Positions 1 to 8,169 of a stretch of 64,000 nucleotides of DNA are shown here, piece by piece. Source of the DNA: Streptomyces globosus (GTDB lineage: Bacteria; Actinomycetota; Actinomycetes; Streptomycetales; Streptomycetaceae); NCBI RefSeq assembly GCF_003325375.1, contig NZ_CP030862.1, forward strand, positions 2,979,501 to 3,043,500. Direction: 5' to 3'. The notes under the pieces are model-generated. The model saw only the letters and a program-made list of their open reading frames with translations. It did no database searches and had not been told where the DNA came from. Made by a program: the position numbers and the translations under genes. The stretch's first letter is position 1. Every line of letters begins with the position of its first letter.

Positions 1-201
1 CCTGATCCACGGGTGCTCCGCACCGAGCGTGGCCGTCAGCCGGCCGGGGTCTGTGAACCCGACCGCGGTCCGCGCACCCAGCGGGGTGCGGAACAGGCGG
101 ACCACCGCCCCGGCAGTTCCCGGCCGGACGGGCACGTAGAGGAGTCCGGCCGGGACGCGTTCCTCGGGCTCGGGGTCGTCGTCGTACGGGAACAGGCACA
201 T
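1..201 (-). CDS. SAV_915-like protein, N-terminal part (runs off the window)
   Basis: The reading frame starts at ATG 201 and stays open to base 1, giving 67 residues. A GGAGG ribosome site lies seven bases upstream. The protein opens with an acidic stretch (DDDPEPEE), then a segment VPAGLLYVPVR, and continues with a small mixed domain (FRTPLGARTAVGF). This resembles the short Streptomyces family called SAV_915, whose function is unknown; that assignment is from memory of the family. The rest of the gene lies outside the window, so the end and operon partners cannot be seen. Confidence 0.6.
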   Translation of the reverse strand, partial: MCLFPYDDDPEPEERVPAGLLYVPVRPGTAGAVVRLFRTPLGARTAVGFTDPGRLTATLGAEHPWIR

Positions 202-511
202 GGGGCCCTCCTGGGGGAGCCGTGAACGGAGAAGGAGAACGGAGAAGGACGGTGCCCCGGGTGCGGGGAGGCAGTCCGGGGCGGCCACTCGAAAGCTATC
301 CCCGCCCCGTGTCCTGTGCCCTGCCCCTGACGGAACCCTGACGGTGCAGGCCGGAGTCCATACGGAGTGCTGACGGCAGGGGGACGCGAGGCGCCGGCAA
401 CGCGTCGGAACCGCGCCCGAGCCGAAGGCGGTCGTCGTTGCCGGTTCGCCTGGCGCCGACGGTTCCCTGCCCGCACACGGCCCCGTGCCCCGTGCCCTGG
501 GCCGCCCCGCG
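202..511. other. intergenic region upstream of the SAV_915-like gene
   Basis: About 310 bp with no convincing gene. On the minus strand it should hold the promoter of the SAV_915-like gene. A GATAGCTT stretch (minus strand, near 291-298) could be a -10 region, with a tandem 11-bp direct repeat further upstream (325-344). No terminator hairpin for the exporter operon ending at 512 was obvious. Confidence 0.4.
325..344. promoter_or_regulatory. tandem 11-bp direct repeat, possible OmpR-type operator
   Basis: CCCTGACGG occurs at 325-333 and again at 336-344, an exact 9-bp match with an 11-bp period. Direct repeats with this period are the usual footprint of OmpR-family response regulator dimers. 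They lie some 25-30 bp upstream of a plausible -10 for the SAV_915-like gene. Which regulator would bind is unknown. Confidence 0.4.
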
Positions 512-2140
512 TCAGGTACGGAGGTCCCGCAGCCGGTAGCCGACGGCGCCGGCGGCTGCTGCCAGCGCGGCCGCGGCCGTCATCACGGCGGCCGCAGGCC
601 AGTTGACCGCGGTGGCGGGGACGGCGGCAAGGTGTGCGAAGGGGGAGAGCCGGCTGACCCAGTCCGGCAGCCCGGACTCCTCGGCGACGACCTTCAGCAG
701 GAACCCTCCCACGGCCGGGAGGGATCCGACGGCGGTGACCACGCGCGGCGCCCAGCCGAGGGCGAGTACAGCGCAGCCCAGGCAGAGGAGAGCGATCGGC
801 AGTACGTTCCAGGCTCCGGACAGTGCGGAGAGCAGTCCGAGGGGAGCGCCTACAGCGGCAGTCCCGGCCCAGGCGGCGATGCCGGCGGCGGTGGTGAGCA
901 CGACGGCGCCGCCCAGGGTCGCGGCCGCCTCGCCGGTGAGCAGGGTCGCCCGGGCGAGGGGCTGGGCGTACAGGAGGGTGAGCCGTCCGCCGGCTTCGTC
1001 GGCGGCGAGGGCGGCGATCCGTACCGCGGCGAACACACCCGCCGGCACGGCCAGCAGGGCGAACAGCGTCGCGGTGTACCCCTCGATGGTGGCGAGCCCG
1101 GAGAAGCCTGCCTGCGAGGCGAGTTCGGCGAACCTCGGATTGTCGGACAGGAAGTCCGTCATGGACACGGCCAGCAGGCCGATGAGGAGGTAGTACGCCC
1201 CGACACCGGTCGTCCAGGCGGCCAGCGGGCGCACCAGGCGCCGTACCGCGAACGCGTGGACCGAGCCGAGCAGCCCCGTGCGCGGAGCTCGGCCGGAGGA
1301 GGAGCGCAGGTATCCGCCGCGGATGTCACGCCCTCCGGCAACGGCCACGGCCCCGGCAGCACATGCCACGCAGGCGGCCAGCAGGACCAGCAGGGGCAGG
1401 ACCCGGTTCCCGTCGTACGGGCGGGTCAGGGCCATCAGTCCGAACGGCGACAGCCAGCGCAGCCACCCCAGGGCGGCGAGGCCGTCCCCGACCATCCGCA
1501 GCAGCATGGTGGTCCCGAGCAGCGCCACCGCCGCGCCGCTGGCCGACGCCCGTGTCGAGAACACCTGGGCGGCCAGTGCGCCCACCGCGCTGAAGAACAC
1601 CCCGCACAACGCCAGCCCGGCGCTGTGCACGGCAGCGCCGCCCACAGCGGCCCCCGCCGCGACCAGGCCTGTGAAAGCGGCCGAGCCGGCGGCGAGCGAC
1701 GCCGCCACCAGGACGGCGACATGCCGTGCCACCACGGTCCTGACCGGAAGCCGCCCGGCCAGCAGGACGTCCCACCGGCCGGCATCCTCCTCACCCCGGG
1801 TGATCCGCGTCGCCGCGAGCAGCCCCCACACGGCCAGCACCACCGCGAGTGCCGTCCCCGTGCGCCATACGGCGAACCCGCCCGCCTCGTCCAGGGCGAC
1901 CGGTTCCCCGAACAGGGTGCGGATCGCCGGGTTCCCTGCCAGCGCTCCCAACGCCGCGGCATCCGCCGGGTCCTTGACCGTGGTCGCGTAGGCAGCCACC
2001 GCCACTGCCGACATCCCGGCCACCACGCCCGTCACCACGAGCGCGCCGCGCCAGGTCTGGCGCAGGGCAAGAGCCGTCACCGCCCGCCCCGCGGCAGCAC
2101 CGCCGGGGGCAGGCCCGGCAGGCGGGTTGACGGGCCTCAC
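512..2140 (-). CDS. ABC-2 type exporter permease
   Basis: A 542-residue integral membrane protein forming the channel of an ABC exporter with the ATPase encoded just upstream. Long hydrophobic stretches rich in Ala, Leu, Val and Gly repeat through the whole length, consistent with about twelve membrane segments, i.e. two ABC-2 permease halves in one chain. A conserved loop of this class (VKDPADAAALGALAGNPAIR) lies near residue 60. The GTG start at 2140 overlaps the ATPase stop in a GTGA junction, so the two are translationally coupled. This size and architecture match the Streptomyces exporters annotated for polyketide antibiotics, but nothing here shows the substrate. Confidence 0.85.
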   Translation of the reverse strand: MRPVNPPAGPAPGGAAAGRAVTALALRQTWRGALVVTGVVAGMSAVAVAAYATTVKDPADAAALGALAGNPAIRTLFGEPVALDEAGGFAVWRTGTALAVVLAVWGLLAATRITRGEEDAGRWDVLLAGRLPVRTVVARHVAVLVAASLAAGSAAFTGLVAAGAAVGGAAVHSAGLALCGVFFSAVGALAAQVFSTRASASGAAVALLGTTMLLRMVGDGLAALGWLRWLSPFGLMALTRPYDGNRVLPLLVLLAACVACAAGAVAVAGGRDIRGGYLRSSSGRAPRTGLLGSVHAFAVRRLVRPLAAWTTGVGAYYLLIGLLAVSMTDFLSDNPRFAELASQAGFSGLATIEGYTATLFALLAVPAGVFAAVRIAALAADEAGGRLTLLYAQPLARATLLTGEAAATLGGAVVLTTAAGIAAWAGTAAVGAPLGLLSALSGAWNVLPIALLCLGCAVLALGWAPRVVTAVGSLPAVGGFLLKVVAEESGLPDWVSRLSPFAHLAAVPATAVNWPAAAVMTAAAALAAAAGAVGYRLRDLRT

Positions 2141-3027
2141 GCCTCCTCCCCGCCGTAGTAGCCGAGGAAGATCTCCTCCAGCGAGGGCTCCCGCACCGTG
2201 AGGCTGAGCACGTCCGCCGCGGCCAGTGCCTGAAGGGCAGCCCGCGGCGGCCCGGTGAGGGTGAACCGCACCGAGGCAGCGCCGGTGGCCTCGACCGCTT
2301 CCACCCCGGGAATCCGGCTCAGGTCCGGGGACGGCCCGTCGAAGCACACCGTCACCTCCGTGCGGTGCAGCCGCCGCAGCTCCGTCACGGCGGCGACGTC
2401 GACGAGCCGCCCGGCGCGCAGGATCGCCACCTTGTCGCAGACAGCCTCGACCTCGGCGAGCTGGTGGGAACTGAGGAACACCGTCTGGCCGTTGTCCCGG
2501 GCCTCGCGGACCGCCCGACGGAACTCGCGCTCCATCAGCGGATCCAGGCCGCTGGTCGGTTCGTCCAGCACCAGCAGAGGTGCCCGGGTGGCGAACGCGG
2601 CGACCAGCGCCACCTTCTGCCGATTGCCCGTCGAGTAGGCGCGGCCCGGCTTCGACAGGTCGAGAGCGAACCGCTCGACCAGCTCGTCCCGGTAGGCCCG
2701 GTCGCTGCCGGGCCCCGTGCGCGCCAGCAGCTCCAGGATCTCGGCCCCGGTGAGCCGAGGCCACAACGCCACGTCAGCCGGCACGTACGCGAGGCGCCGG
2801 TGGGTCACGGCGACGTCACCCGCGTCAGCGCCGAAGATCCAGGCCTGGCCTGCGGTGGGGCGGGCAAGGCCCAGCAGCAGGCGGATGGTGGTGGACTTGC
2901 CCGCACCGTTGGGGCCGAGGAAGCCGAACACCTCGCCGGCCGGAACGCTCAAGTCCAGCCCGTCCAGTGCCAGGACGCGGCCGTACCGCTTGGTGAGGGA
3001 ACGGGTGCGGCAGGCGTACGAGACCAT
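2137..3027 (-). CDS. ABC transporter ATP-binding protein
   Basis: A 296-residue ATPase that powers the permease encoded immediately downstream. It has a Walker A site GPNGAGKST near residue 40, a signature region in the middle (STGNRQKVALVAAF, with STGNRQK in place of LSGGQ), Walker B LLVLDEPTSGLD and the switch His in SSHQL. The C-terminal tail beyond residue 210 is the usual extension of drug-exporter type ATPases. The ATG at 3027 has AGGAGG upstream and was preferred to the longer frame, which would run through the conserved leader element. The element at 3050-3094 ends about 22 nt before this start, so expression may be controlled in the leader. Confidence 0.9.
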   Translation of the reverse strand: MVSYACRTRSLTKRYGRVLALDGLDLSVPAGEVFGFLGPNGAGKSTTIRLLLGLARPTAGQAWIFGADAGDVAVTHRRLAYVPADVALWPRLTGAEILELLARTGPGSDRAYRDELVERFALDLSKPGRAYSTGNRQKVALVAAFATRAPLLVLDEPTSGLDPLMEREFRRAVREARDNGQTVFLSSHQLAEVEAVCDKVAILRAGRLVDVAAVTELRRLHRTEVTVCFDGPSPDLSRIPGVEAVEATGAASVRFTLTGPPRAALQALAAADVLSLTVREPSLEEIFLGYYGGEEA

Positions 3028-3049
3028 GCCGGCCTCCTGAGTCTGTATG

Positions 3050-3094
3050 GCGGGCACACGGCCCCTGACCGCCGACCAGACTTCCCGGCACACC
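3050..3094 (-). promoter_or_regulatory. conserved structured leader element, copy 1 (ABC exporter operon)
   Basis: On the minus strand this 45-nt block reads GGTGTGCCGGGAAGTCTGG...GGGGCCGTGTGCCCGC. It matches the block at 8124-8169 before nhaA at about 40 of 46 positions: 24 identical bases, a short variable linker, then 16 identical bases. It can fold as a CCGG/CUGG hairpin with a GAAGU loop and a GGGC/GCCC hairpin with a CGUGU loop. It sits just before the ribosome site. Identity plus position suggests a cis-acting RNA or operator. I cannot name the family with certainty. Confidence 0.6.
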
Positions 3095-3215
3095 GCTCGT
3101 GAATGTACCGGCCCCTTTCTGCACCGGACAAGAAGCGCGGAGCAGGGCTGCGGAGAATCCTGCCCGAAGCGGCGGGCCGGTCCGCGTCGTGCCGGGCGTC
3201 CCGCACCGCGACCGA

Positions 3216-3623
3216 TCAGTCGAGGACCGCGGTGGCCTCGATCTCGACCAGATGCTCGGGCACGTCCAGCGCTGCCACGCCGATCAGCGTGGCAGGCGGC
3301 GCAGGAGCGACCCCCAGCTTCGCGGCCGCCCGGGAGATACCGTCCAGGAGCAGCGGCATCTTCTCGGGTGTCCAGTCGACGACGTAGACGGTGAGCCGCG
3401 CGACGTCGCCGAAGGAACCTCCGGCCGTGGCCAGCGCCGTACCGACGTTGAGGTAGCACTGTTCGACCTGGGCGGCCAGGTCGCCCTCGCCGACCGTGGA
3501 TCCGTCGGCGTCCCAGGCGACCTGTCCCGCGACGAAGACCGTCCTCGTGCCGGTGGCGATCGCCACCTGCCGGTAGACGTCGATCTTGGGCAGTCCGTCC
3601 GGGTCCACCAGGGTGATGGTCAT
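3216..3623 (-). CDS. RidA/YjgF family protein
   Basis: A 135-residue single-domain protein of the RidA (YjgF/YER057c/UK114) fold, which forms trimers; canonical members hydrolyse reactive enamines and imines from amino-acid metabolism. The family pattern is visible: TVFVAGQVAWD near residue 30, a helix EQCYLNVGTALATAGG, the strand VARLTVYVVD, and the C-terminal LVEIEATAV. The usual PARTxV motif with the catalytic Arg reads PPATLI here, so the Arg is absent. It may therefore belong to a Rid subgroup without classical imine deaminase activity. It is divergent from the HxlR regulator, with operator-like repeats between them, and is a likely target of it. Confidence 0.9.
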   Translation of the reverse strand: MTITLVDPDGLPKIDVYRQVAIATGTRTVFVAGQVAWDADGSTVGEGDLAAQVEQCYLNVGTALATAGGSFGDVARLTVYVVDWTPEKMPLLLDGISRAAAKLGVAPAPPATLIGVAALDVPEHLVEIEATAVLD

Positions 3624-3640
3624 GGCTGCGCAGCTCCTTG

Positions 3641-3720
3641 CACTCTCTTGTGGTTACTCGGGAACCGTAAGAGAGTGAGGGCTGACGTGGAAGAACGCAC
3701 TTTTTGGTGACTGGGGAACC
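3641..3720. promoter_or_regulatory. operator-like repeats between RidA and HxlR genes
   Basis: Two elements are visible. A 9-bp perfect inverted repeat pairs CACTCTCTT (3641-3649) with AAGAGAGTG (3669-3677). A direct repeat has TGGTTACTCGGGAACC at 3651-3666 and TGGTGACTGGGGAACC at 3705-3720, 14 of 16 identical and 54 bp apart. The second copy covers the ribosome site of the HxlR gene. Together they look like a shared regulatory region through which the HxlR protein controls itself and the RidA gene. Confidence 0.5.
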
Positions 3721-3722
3721 TC

Positions 3723-4109
3723 ATGGTGAGCAAGCAGGTCAAGGGCTCGGGCAAGGACGACGCGGATGTGACGCGGGCGGATTCGCTCGCGCGGGAGATC
3801 TTCTCGGACATCGCCAACAAGTGGGCGCTGCTCATCATCGAAGCGGTCGGCGACCGCACGCTGCGCTTCACCGAACTGCGGCGCGAGATCGAGGGCATCA
3901 GCCACAAGATGCTCACGCAGAACCTGCGCCTGCTGGAGCGCAACGGCCTGGTCGAGCGCACGGTGCATCCCACGGTGCCGCCACGCGTCGAGTACACGCT
4001 GACGGAGCCGGGGCAGGCACTGCGCGCCACGGTCGACGCCATGTGCGACTGGACCCACCGCCACCTGGGTGCCATCGAATCGGCCCGCCACCGCTTCGAC
4101 TCCGCCTGA
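3723..4109 (+). CDS. HxlR-family transcriptional regulator
   Basis: A 128-residue winged-helix DNA-binding protein. The HxlR pattern starts near residue 30 (IANKWALLIIEAV), followed by the recognition region RFTELRREIEGISHKMLTQNLRLLERNGLVER and the wing PPRVEYTLTEPG. The N-terminal Cys that many redox-sensing HxlR proteins use is missing; the only Cys lies near residue 107 (MCDWTH), so cysteine-based sensing at the usual place is unlikely. It is transcribed away from the RidA gene and the shared 99-bp region carries direct and inverted repeats, which suggests local autoregulation. Confidence 0.9.
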   Translation: MVSKQVKGSGKDDADVTRADSLAREIFSDIANKWALLIIEAVGDRTLRFTELRREIEGISHKMLTQNLRLLERNGLVERTVHPTVPPRVEYTLTEPGQALRATVDAMCDWTHRHLGAIESARHRFDSA

Positions 4110-4179
4110 CCCGCCGTACGCGCCACGGGGCCGCGGATGCCGGCCGCCGCCAACCGCCCGGTACCGCTGTGCCGCTGTC

Positions 4180-4197
4180 CGTAATGCGGGCGTAATG
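4180..4197 (+). promoter_or_regulatory. 11-bp-period direct repeat in the DM13 promoter
   Basis: CGTAATG occurs at 4180-4186 and 4191-4197, separated so that the period is 11 bp, as expected for an OmpR-family response regulator. It lies about 80-95 bp before the DM13 start codon. The neighbouring two-component system encodes an OmpR-type regulator, the obvious candidate to bind here. Confidence 0.45.
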
Positions 4198-4273
4198 GTG
4201 TGCGGGGTCGGCATCGCGTTGAATGCGGTGAGAACGCACATCGCCCCACCGGGCGCTGAAGAGGGAGTCGTGG

Positions 4274-4840
4274 ATGAAGCTGGGGCGTGGGCGGCGCGGG
4301 CTGCTGGGGATCGGCGCGCTCGTGGTGACGGCCGTGCTGGGGGTGGGCTTGTACCTGTTCCAGCCGTGGAAGCTGTGGCAGGACGAGACGGTGCAGGAGT
4401 CGCTGCCCGCAGCCGCACCGGCACCGGCATCACCGGACACGGTGCCGTCGGCTCAGGCGTCGGGGAGCCCCTCGCCGGCCGTCGTGCCGCAGACGCTGAC
4501 CCAGGGCTCCTTCATCAGCCACGAGCACGACACCAAGGGGACGGCGAAGGTCGTCCGGCTGGCAGACGGCTCCCACGTGCTGCGGCTGGAGGGTCTGGAC
4601 ACGAGCAACGGGCCGGACCTGCGGGTGTGGCTCACCGACGCTCCGGTGAAGGAGGGCGTCGCGGGCTGGCGGGTGTTCGACGACGGCAAGTACGTCAGTC
4701 TGGGCAAGCTCAAGGGGAACAAGGGCGACCAGAACTACGCCATCCCGGCGGACGTGAACCTGGCGGACTACTCCAGCGTCGCGATCTGGTGCGACCGTTT
4801 CGACGTGTCCTTCGGGGCGGCGGAACTCGCCAAGGCGTAG
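4274..4840 (+). CDS. DM13-domain membrane-anchored protein
   Basis: A 188-residue exported protein. Residues 1-30 form an uncleaved or signal-type membrane segment (GLLGIGALVVTAVLGVGLYLF after a basic start), followed by a Pro/Ala/Ser-rich linker to about residue 75. The rest is a DM13 domain: TQGSFISHEHDTKGTAKVV, LRLEGLDTSNGPDLRVWLTD, and the Cys-containing SVAIWCDRFDVSFG. DM13 domains are thought to take part in extracytoplasmic redox or electron transfer; the substrate is unknown. GAGGGAG precedes the ATG. The gene converges on the histidine kinase, and its promoter has an 11-bp direct repeat, so it is a likely target of that two-component system. Confidence 0.85.
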   Translation: MKLGRGRRGLLGIGALVVTAVLGVGLYLFQPWKLWQDETVQESLPAAAPAPASPDTVPSAQASGSPSPAVVPQTLTQGSFISHEHDTKGTAKVVRLADGSHVLRLEGLDTSNGPDLRVWLTDAPVKEGVAGWRVFDDGKYVSLGKLKGNKGDQNYAIPADVNLADYSSVAIWCDRFDVSFGAAELAKA

Positions 4841-4866
4841 CGGGCGACCGCCCCGTCCTGCGGCCG

Positions 4867-5973
4867 TCAGGCGAGGGGCAGCGTCACCTCGAAGCGGCAG
4901 CCTCCCGGGACGTTGTGCACCTCGGCCCGCCCGGCGTGGGCCTCGACGATGCCGCGCACGATCGCCAGCCCGAGCCCGGCGCCGGACGGCGGCGTACGGG
5001 CGGGGCTGCCCCGCCAGCCCGTGTCGAACACCCGCGGCAGGTCCTCGTCCGGGATGCCGCCGCAGCCGTCGGTGACGGACAGCACGGCGGCGTCCGCACG
5101 CCGGCCGACCGCGACGGCGACGGTGCCGTCGGCCGGCGTGTGCCGGATGGCGTTGACCAGCAGGTTGGCCAGCACTCTGGTCATCTCCTTGCCGTCCACG
5201 TCCACAGGCGCGTGCGTGATGTCCTCGCCGAGCAGTCGCACGCCGCGCTCACGGGCGAGGGGATCGACGCCCAGCAGGGCGTCGGCCGCGAGGTCGCGCA
5301 GCGAGATCCGGCTGGGAGCCAGTTCCATCGCGCCCGCATGGATGCGGGACAGCTCGAACAGGTCGCCGACCATGGTGTCGAGGCGTTCCACCTCGGTGCG
5401 GATCTGCCGGTGGTAGCGCGCCGGCTCCGTGGCGACACCGTCCTCCAGGGCTTCGGCCATGGCCCGTAGCCCGGCGAGCGGGGTGCGCAGGTCGTGCGAG
5501 ATCCAGGCGACGAGCTCGCGGCGTGAGGCCTCCAGGGAGCGTTCCCGCTCCCGCGAGGCGGCCAGCCGCGCGCTGGTGGACGCGAGTTCCCGGGCGAGTT
5601 CGGCGAGTTCCGCGGTCGCCGGGGCGGGCGGGGCGGCGAAACTGCCGTCCTCCCCGAAGTCCCGGGCGGCGTGCGCCAGGTCGCGGCTGCGGGCGACCAC
5701 CCAGCGGCCCATCAGCAGCGCCGTGGCCAGCGAGACGACGGCGGCCATCGCGGCGATCAGCGTGACGACCTTGAGGTCGTGCGGTGAGAGGAACATGGCC
5801 CACGCCACCGCCAGGGTGCCGGCGAGCATGGCGGTGACGGCCACCGCGGCCACGACCGTCAGCGACACCGCGACCGACCGGCGCCGCAGCAGCCGCAGGG
5901 CCACCGCGCCGGCCGCTCCGGCACAGGCCGCACCGCCGAGCGCGAAGAGGGCGATGAGCAGGAAGTCCCTCAC
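4867..5973 (-). CDS. sensor histidine kinase
   Basis: A 368-residue membrane kinase. Two hydrophobic helices near the N-terminus (about residues 4-28 and 34-60) and a third at about 68-88 precede a HAMP-like segment. The phosphoacceptor is His160 in SHDLRTPLAG. The ATPase part shows the N box NLLVNAIRHTP, G1 DGCGGIP, F region FDTGWRG and G2 GAGLGLAIV. There is little extracytoplasmic sequence, so it may sense membrane or cytoplasmic signals. The GTG start overlaps the stop of the response regulator (GTGA), so both proteins are made together. It faces the DM13 gene. Confidence 0.92.
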   Translation of the reverse strand: MRDFLLIALFALGGAACAGAAGAVALRLLRRRSVAVSLTVVAAVAVTAMLAGTLAVAWAMFLSPHDLKVVTLIAAMAAVVSLATALLMGRWVVARSRDLAHAARDFGEDGSFAAPPAPATAELAELARELASTSARLAASRERERSLEASRRELVAWISHDLRTPLAGLRAMAEALEDGVATEPARYHRQIRTEVERLDTMVGDLFELSRIHAGAMELAPSRISLRDLAADALLGVDPLARERGVRLLGEDITHAPVDVDGKEMTRVLANLLVNAIRHTPADGTVAVAVGRRADAAVLSVTDGCGGIPDEDLPRVFDTGWRGSPARTPPSGAGLGLAIVRGIVEAHAGRAEVHNVPGGCRFEVTLPLA

Positions 5974-6695
5974 GAGGGCGCTCCGGCCTCGAAGCGGTAC
6001 CCGACACCCCAGACGGTCTGGATGAGCCGGGGTGCCGCCGGGTCGTCCTCGATCTTGGCGCGGAGCCGGCGGACGTGCACCGTGACGGTGGACAGGTCCC
6101 CGAAGTCCCAGCCCCAGACGTCCCGCATCAGATCCTCCCGCGTGTGCGCCCGGCCGGGCCGGGCCATGAGGTGGGCCAGGAGGTCGAACTCGCGCAGGGT
6201 GAGTCCCAGCTCCGTGCCGCCCTTGAACGCCCGCCGGGTCCCCGGGTCCACCACGATCCCCGCCGCCCGCAGCAGGGCCTGCTGTTCCTCCAGCCCGCCT
6301 GGCGGCAGCGCGGCGGACCGGCTGCGGCGCAGCACCGACTCGACCCGCAGGACCAGCTCGCGCGGGCTGAACGGCTTGGTGACGTAGTCGTCGGCGCCGA
6401 GTTCGAGCCCGGCGATCCGGTCCTCCTCACCGCCTAGCGCGGTCAGCATGATCACGGGTACGGGCCGGTCGGCGCGCAGCCGGCGGCACACCTCCAGCCC
6501 GTCGAGGCCCGGAAGCATCAGGTCGAGGACGACCAGGTCGGGCGCGTCCCGGCCGACCCGGGTGAGGGCGGCGGGGCCGTCGGCGGCGTGGTCGACGGCG
6601 TGTCCGGCCCGGCGGAGGTAGCCGGTGACGATCTCGGCGACGGTCGGGTCGTCGTCCACGACGAGGATCCGGGCGGGGGGTGCTGGCGTGCTCAT
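5970..6695 (-). CDS. OmpR-family response regulator
   Basis: A 241-residue regulator. The receiver domain has the acidic pocket VVDDD at residues 12-16, phosphoacceptor Asp58 (VVLDLMLPGLDG), a conserved Thr in MLTA and Lys in VTKPFSP. The C-terminal winged helix ends with the usual TVTVHVRRLRAKIEDD and TVWGVGYRFE motifs. It works with the histidine kinase encoded after it. The start at 6695 (MSTPAPP) was chosen because it lies about ten residues before the receiver domain; the longer frame adds Arg-rich non-conserved sequence. No kinase other than its partner lies nearby. Confidence 0.93.
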   Translation of the reverse strand: MSTPAPPARILVVDDDPTVAEIVTGYLRRAGHAVDHAADGPAALTRVGRDAPDLVVLDLMLPGLDGLEVCRRLRADRPVPVIMLTALGGEEDRIAGLELGADDYVTKPFSPRELVLRVESVLRRSRSAALPPGGLEEQQALLRAAGIVVDPGTRRAFKGGTELGLTLREFDLLAHLMARPGRAHTREDLMRDVWGWDFGDLSTVTVHVRRLRAKIEDDPAAPRLIQTVWGVGYRFEAGAPS

Positions 6696-6785
6696 GCGGC
6701 CCAGTCTCGTACGGCGGACCGGTGCCTGTCGCCCTCCGGCCCGGTCGCCCCGCTCCGCCGTCCGCGTTCCGGGAGACCGCACCGG

Positions 6786-8090
6786 TCAGCGTTCTGCGGG
6801 GGTGGCTTCGCGCTGGTAGATGTCGGGGATTCCGTCCTCGTCGGCATCGATGTTCTCCTCCTCGTACAGGCGCTTGTACACCTTGTTGCGGCGCAGCAGG
6901 ACGAGGGCGGCCAGGGCTGCGGAGGCGAGGGAGGCGATGAGGACGGCGGCCTTGATCTGCTCGGTGACGGCCTGGCCGGGGAAGGCCAGTTCGCCGATGA
7001 GCAGGGCCACCGTGAACCCGATGCCGGCAAGGACGGAGAGGCCGAAGACGTCGGCCCAGGCGAGGTCCGGGTTGAGCCGGGCGCGGGTGAACCGGGCGGC
7101 GAGGTAGGTGCCGCCGAACACGCCGAGGATCTTGCCGAGGACGAGGCCGATGACGACGCCGAGGGGCTCCGGCCGGGTGAACACGTCGGCCAGGGCGCCG
7201 CCGGAGACGGTGACACCGGCCGCGAAGAGGGCGAAGAGGGGCACGGCCACGCCGGCCGAGAAGGGGTGCACGAGGTGCGCGACGCGGGCGCCGGGGGAGG
7301 ACTCCTCGCCCTTGTCGAGGGTGGTGCGCAGGATCAGGCCCATGGCGACGCCCGCGACGGTGGCGTGGATGCCGCTGTTGTACATCAGCGCCCAGATGGT
7401 GACGCCGAGCGGGACGTACCACCACCAGCCGCGGACGCGGAAGCGCTGGAGGGCGTAGAACAGCACCAGGCCGGCGAAGGCGCCGCCGAGCGCGAGGAAG
7501 TTCAGATCGCCGGTGAAGAAGATCGCGATGATGAGGATGGCGCCGAGGTCGTCGACCACGGCCAGGGTGAGGAGGAAGGCCCTCAGCGCGGCGGGGAGGT
7601 GCGTGGAGATGACGGCGAGGACGGCGAGGGCGAAGGCGATGTCGGTGGCCATGGGGACGGCCCAGCCGTCCAGGCTGCCGCCGCCGAGGCCGGCGGTCAG
7701 CACGTAGAGGGCGGCGGGAACGGCCATGCCGCACACCGCGGCGATGACGGGCAGGGCGGCCGTGGCCGGGGTGCGCAGCTCGCCCACCACGAGTTCCCGC
7801 TTGAGCTCGATGCCCGCGACGAGGAAGAAGACGGCGAGGAGCCCGTCCGCGGTCCAGTGGCCGACGGAGAGGTCGAGGCCGAGGGCGGGTATGCCGAAGT
7901 GGAAGTCGCGTATCTGCTGGTAGACGTCACCGAGCGGACTGTTGGCCCAGACGAGTGCGATGACGGCGGCGGCGAGGAGGACCAGGCCGCCGATGGTCTC
8001 GGTGCGCAGGGCCGCCGCGATGGCGCGGCGCTCGGGCCAGGGCAGGACGCCGAGGAAGGGGGAGCGCTGGGGCGGCGGGGCAGCGGTCAT
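6786..8090 (-). CDS. nhaA: NhaA Na+/H+ antiporter
   Basis: A 434-residue membrane protein exchanging Na+ (or Li+) for H+. The family signatures are clear: MATDIAFALAVL in the fourth membrane segment, the ion-binding Asp pair in LAVVDDLGAILIIAIFF, and GIGFTVALLIGELAF in the C-terminal half. The tail EENIDADEDGIPDIYQ is acidic and resembles a calcium-binding EF-type loop (DADEDGIPD). ATG 8090 has GGAGG 11 nt upstream. The leader of this gene contains the conserved element at 8124-8169 and a strong hairpin further upstream, so it is likely controlled at RNA level. The longer frame upstream covers that element and is not used. Confidence 0.95.
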   Translation of the reverse strand: MTAAPPPQRSPFLGVLPWPERRAIAAALRTETIGGLVLLAAAVIALVWANSPLGDVYQQIRDFHFGIPALGLDLSVGHWTADGLLAVFFLVAGIELKRELVVGELRTPATAALPVIAAVCGMAVPAALYVLTAGLGGGSLDGWAVPMATDIAFALAVLAVISTHLPAALRAFLLTLAVVDDLGAILIIAIFFTGDLNFLALGGAFAGLVLFYALQRFRVRGWWWYVPLGVTIWALMYNSGIHATVAGVAMGLILRTTLDKGEESSPGARVAHLVHPFSAGVAVPLFALFAAGVTVSGGALADVFTRPEPLGVVIGLVLGKILGVFGGTYLAARFTRARLNPDLAWADVFGLSVLAGIGFTVALLIGELAFPGQAVTEQIKAAVLIASLASAALAALVLLRRNKVYKRLYEEENIDADEDGIPDIYQREATPAER

Positions 8091-8123
8091 GGCGGGGTGA
8101 ACCTCCGGGGCGTCGGCAGCATT

Positions 8124-8169
8124 GCGGGCACACGGCCCCAAGGACGCCGACCAGACTTCCCGGCACACC
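8124..8169 (-). promoter_or_regulatory. conserved structured leader element, copy 2 (nhaA leader)
   Basis: Minus-strand sequence GGTGTGCCGGGAAGTCTGG...GGGGCCGTGTGCCCGC, the same block as at 3050-3094. Just downstream, GCCGAC and GACGCC (minus strand, 8109-8118) can pair with GUCGGC/GGCGUC inside the element, immediately before the GGAGG ribosome site. This gives two mutually exclusive folds, as in a riboswitch. Some 16 nt upstream a nested hairpin with 7-bp arms GGTGTGA/TCACACC spans 8185-8218. Gene context suggests sensing of Na+, Li+ or pH, but this is inference. Confidence 0.6.
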
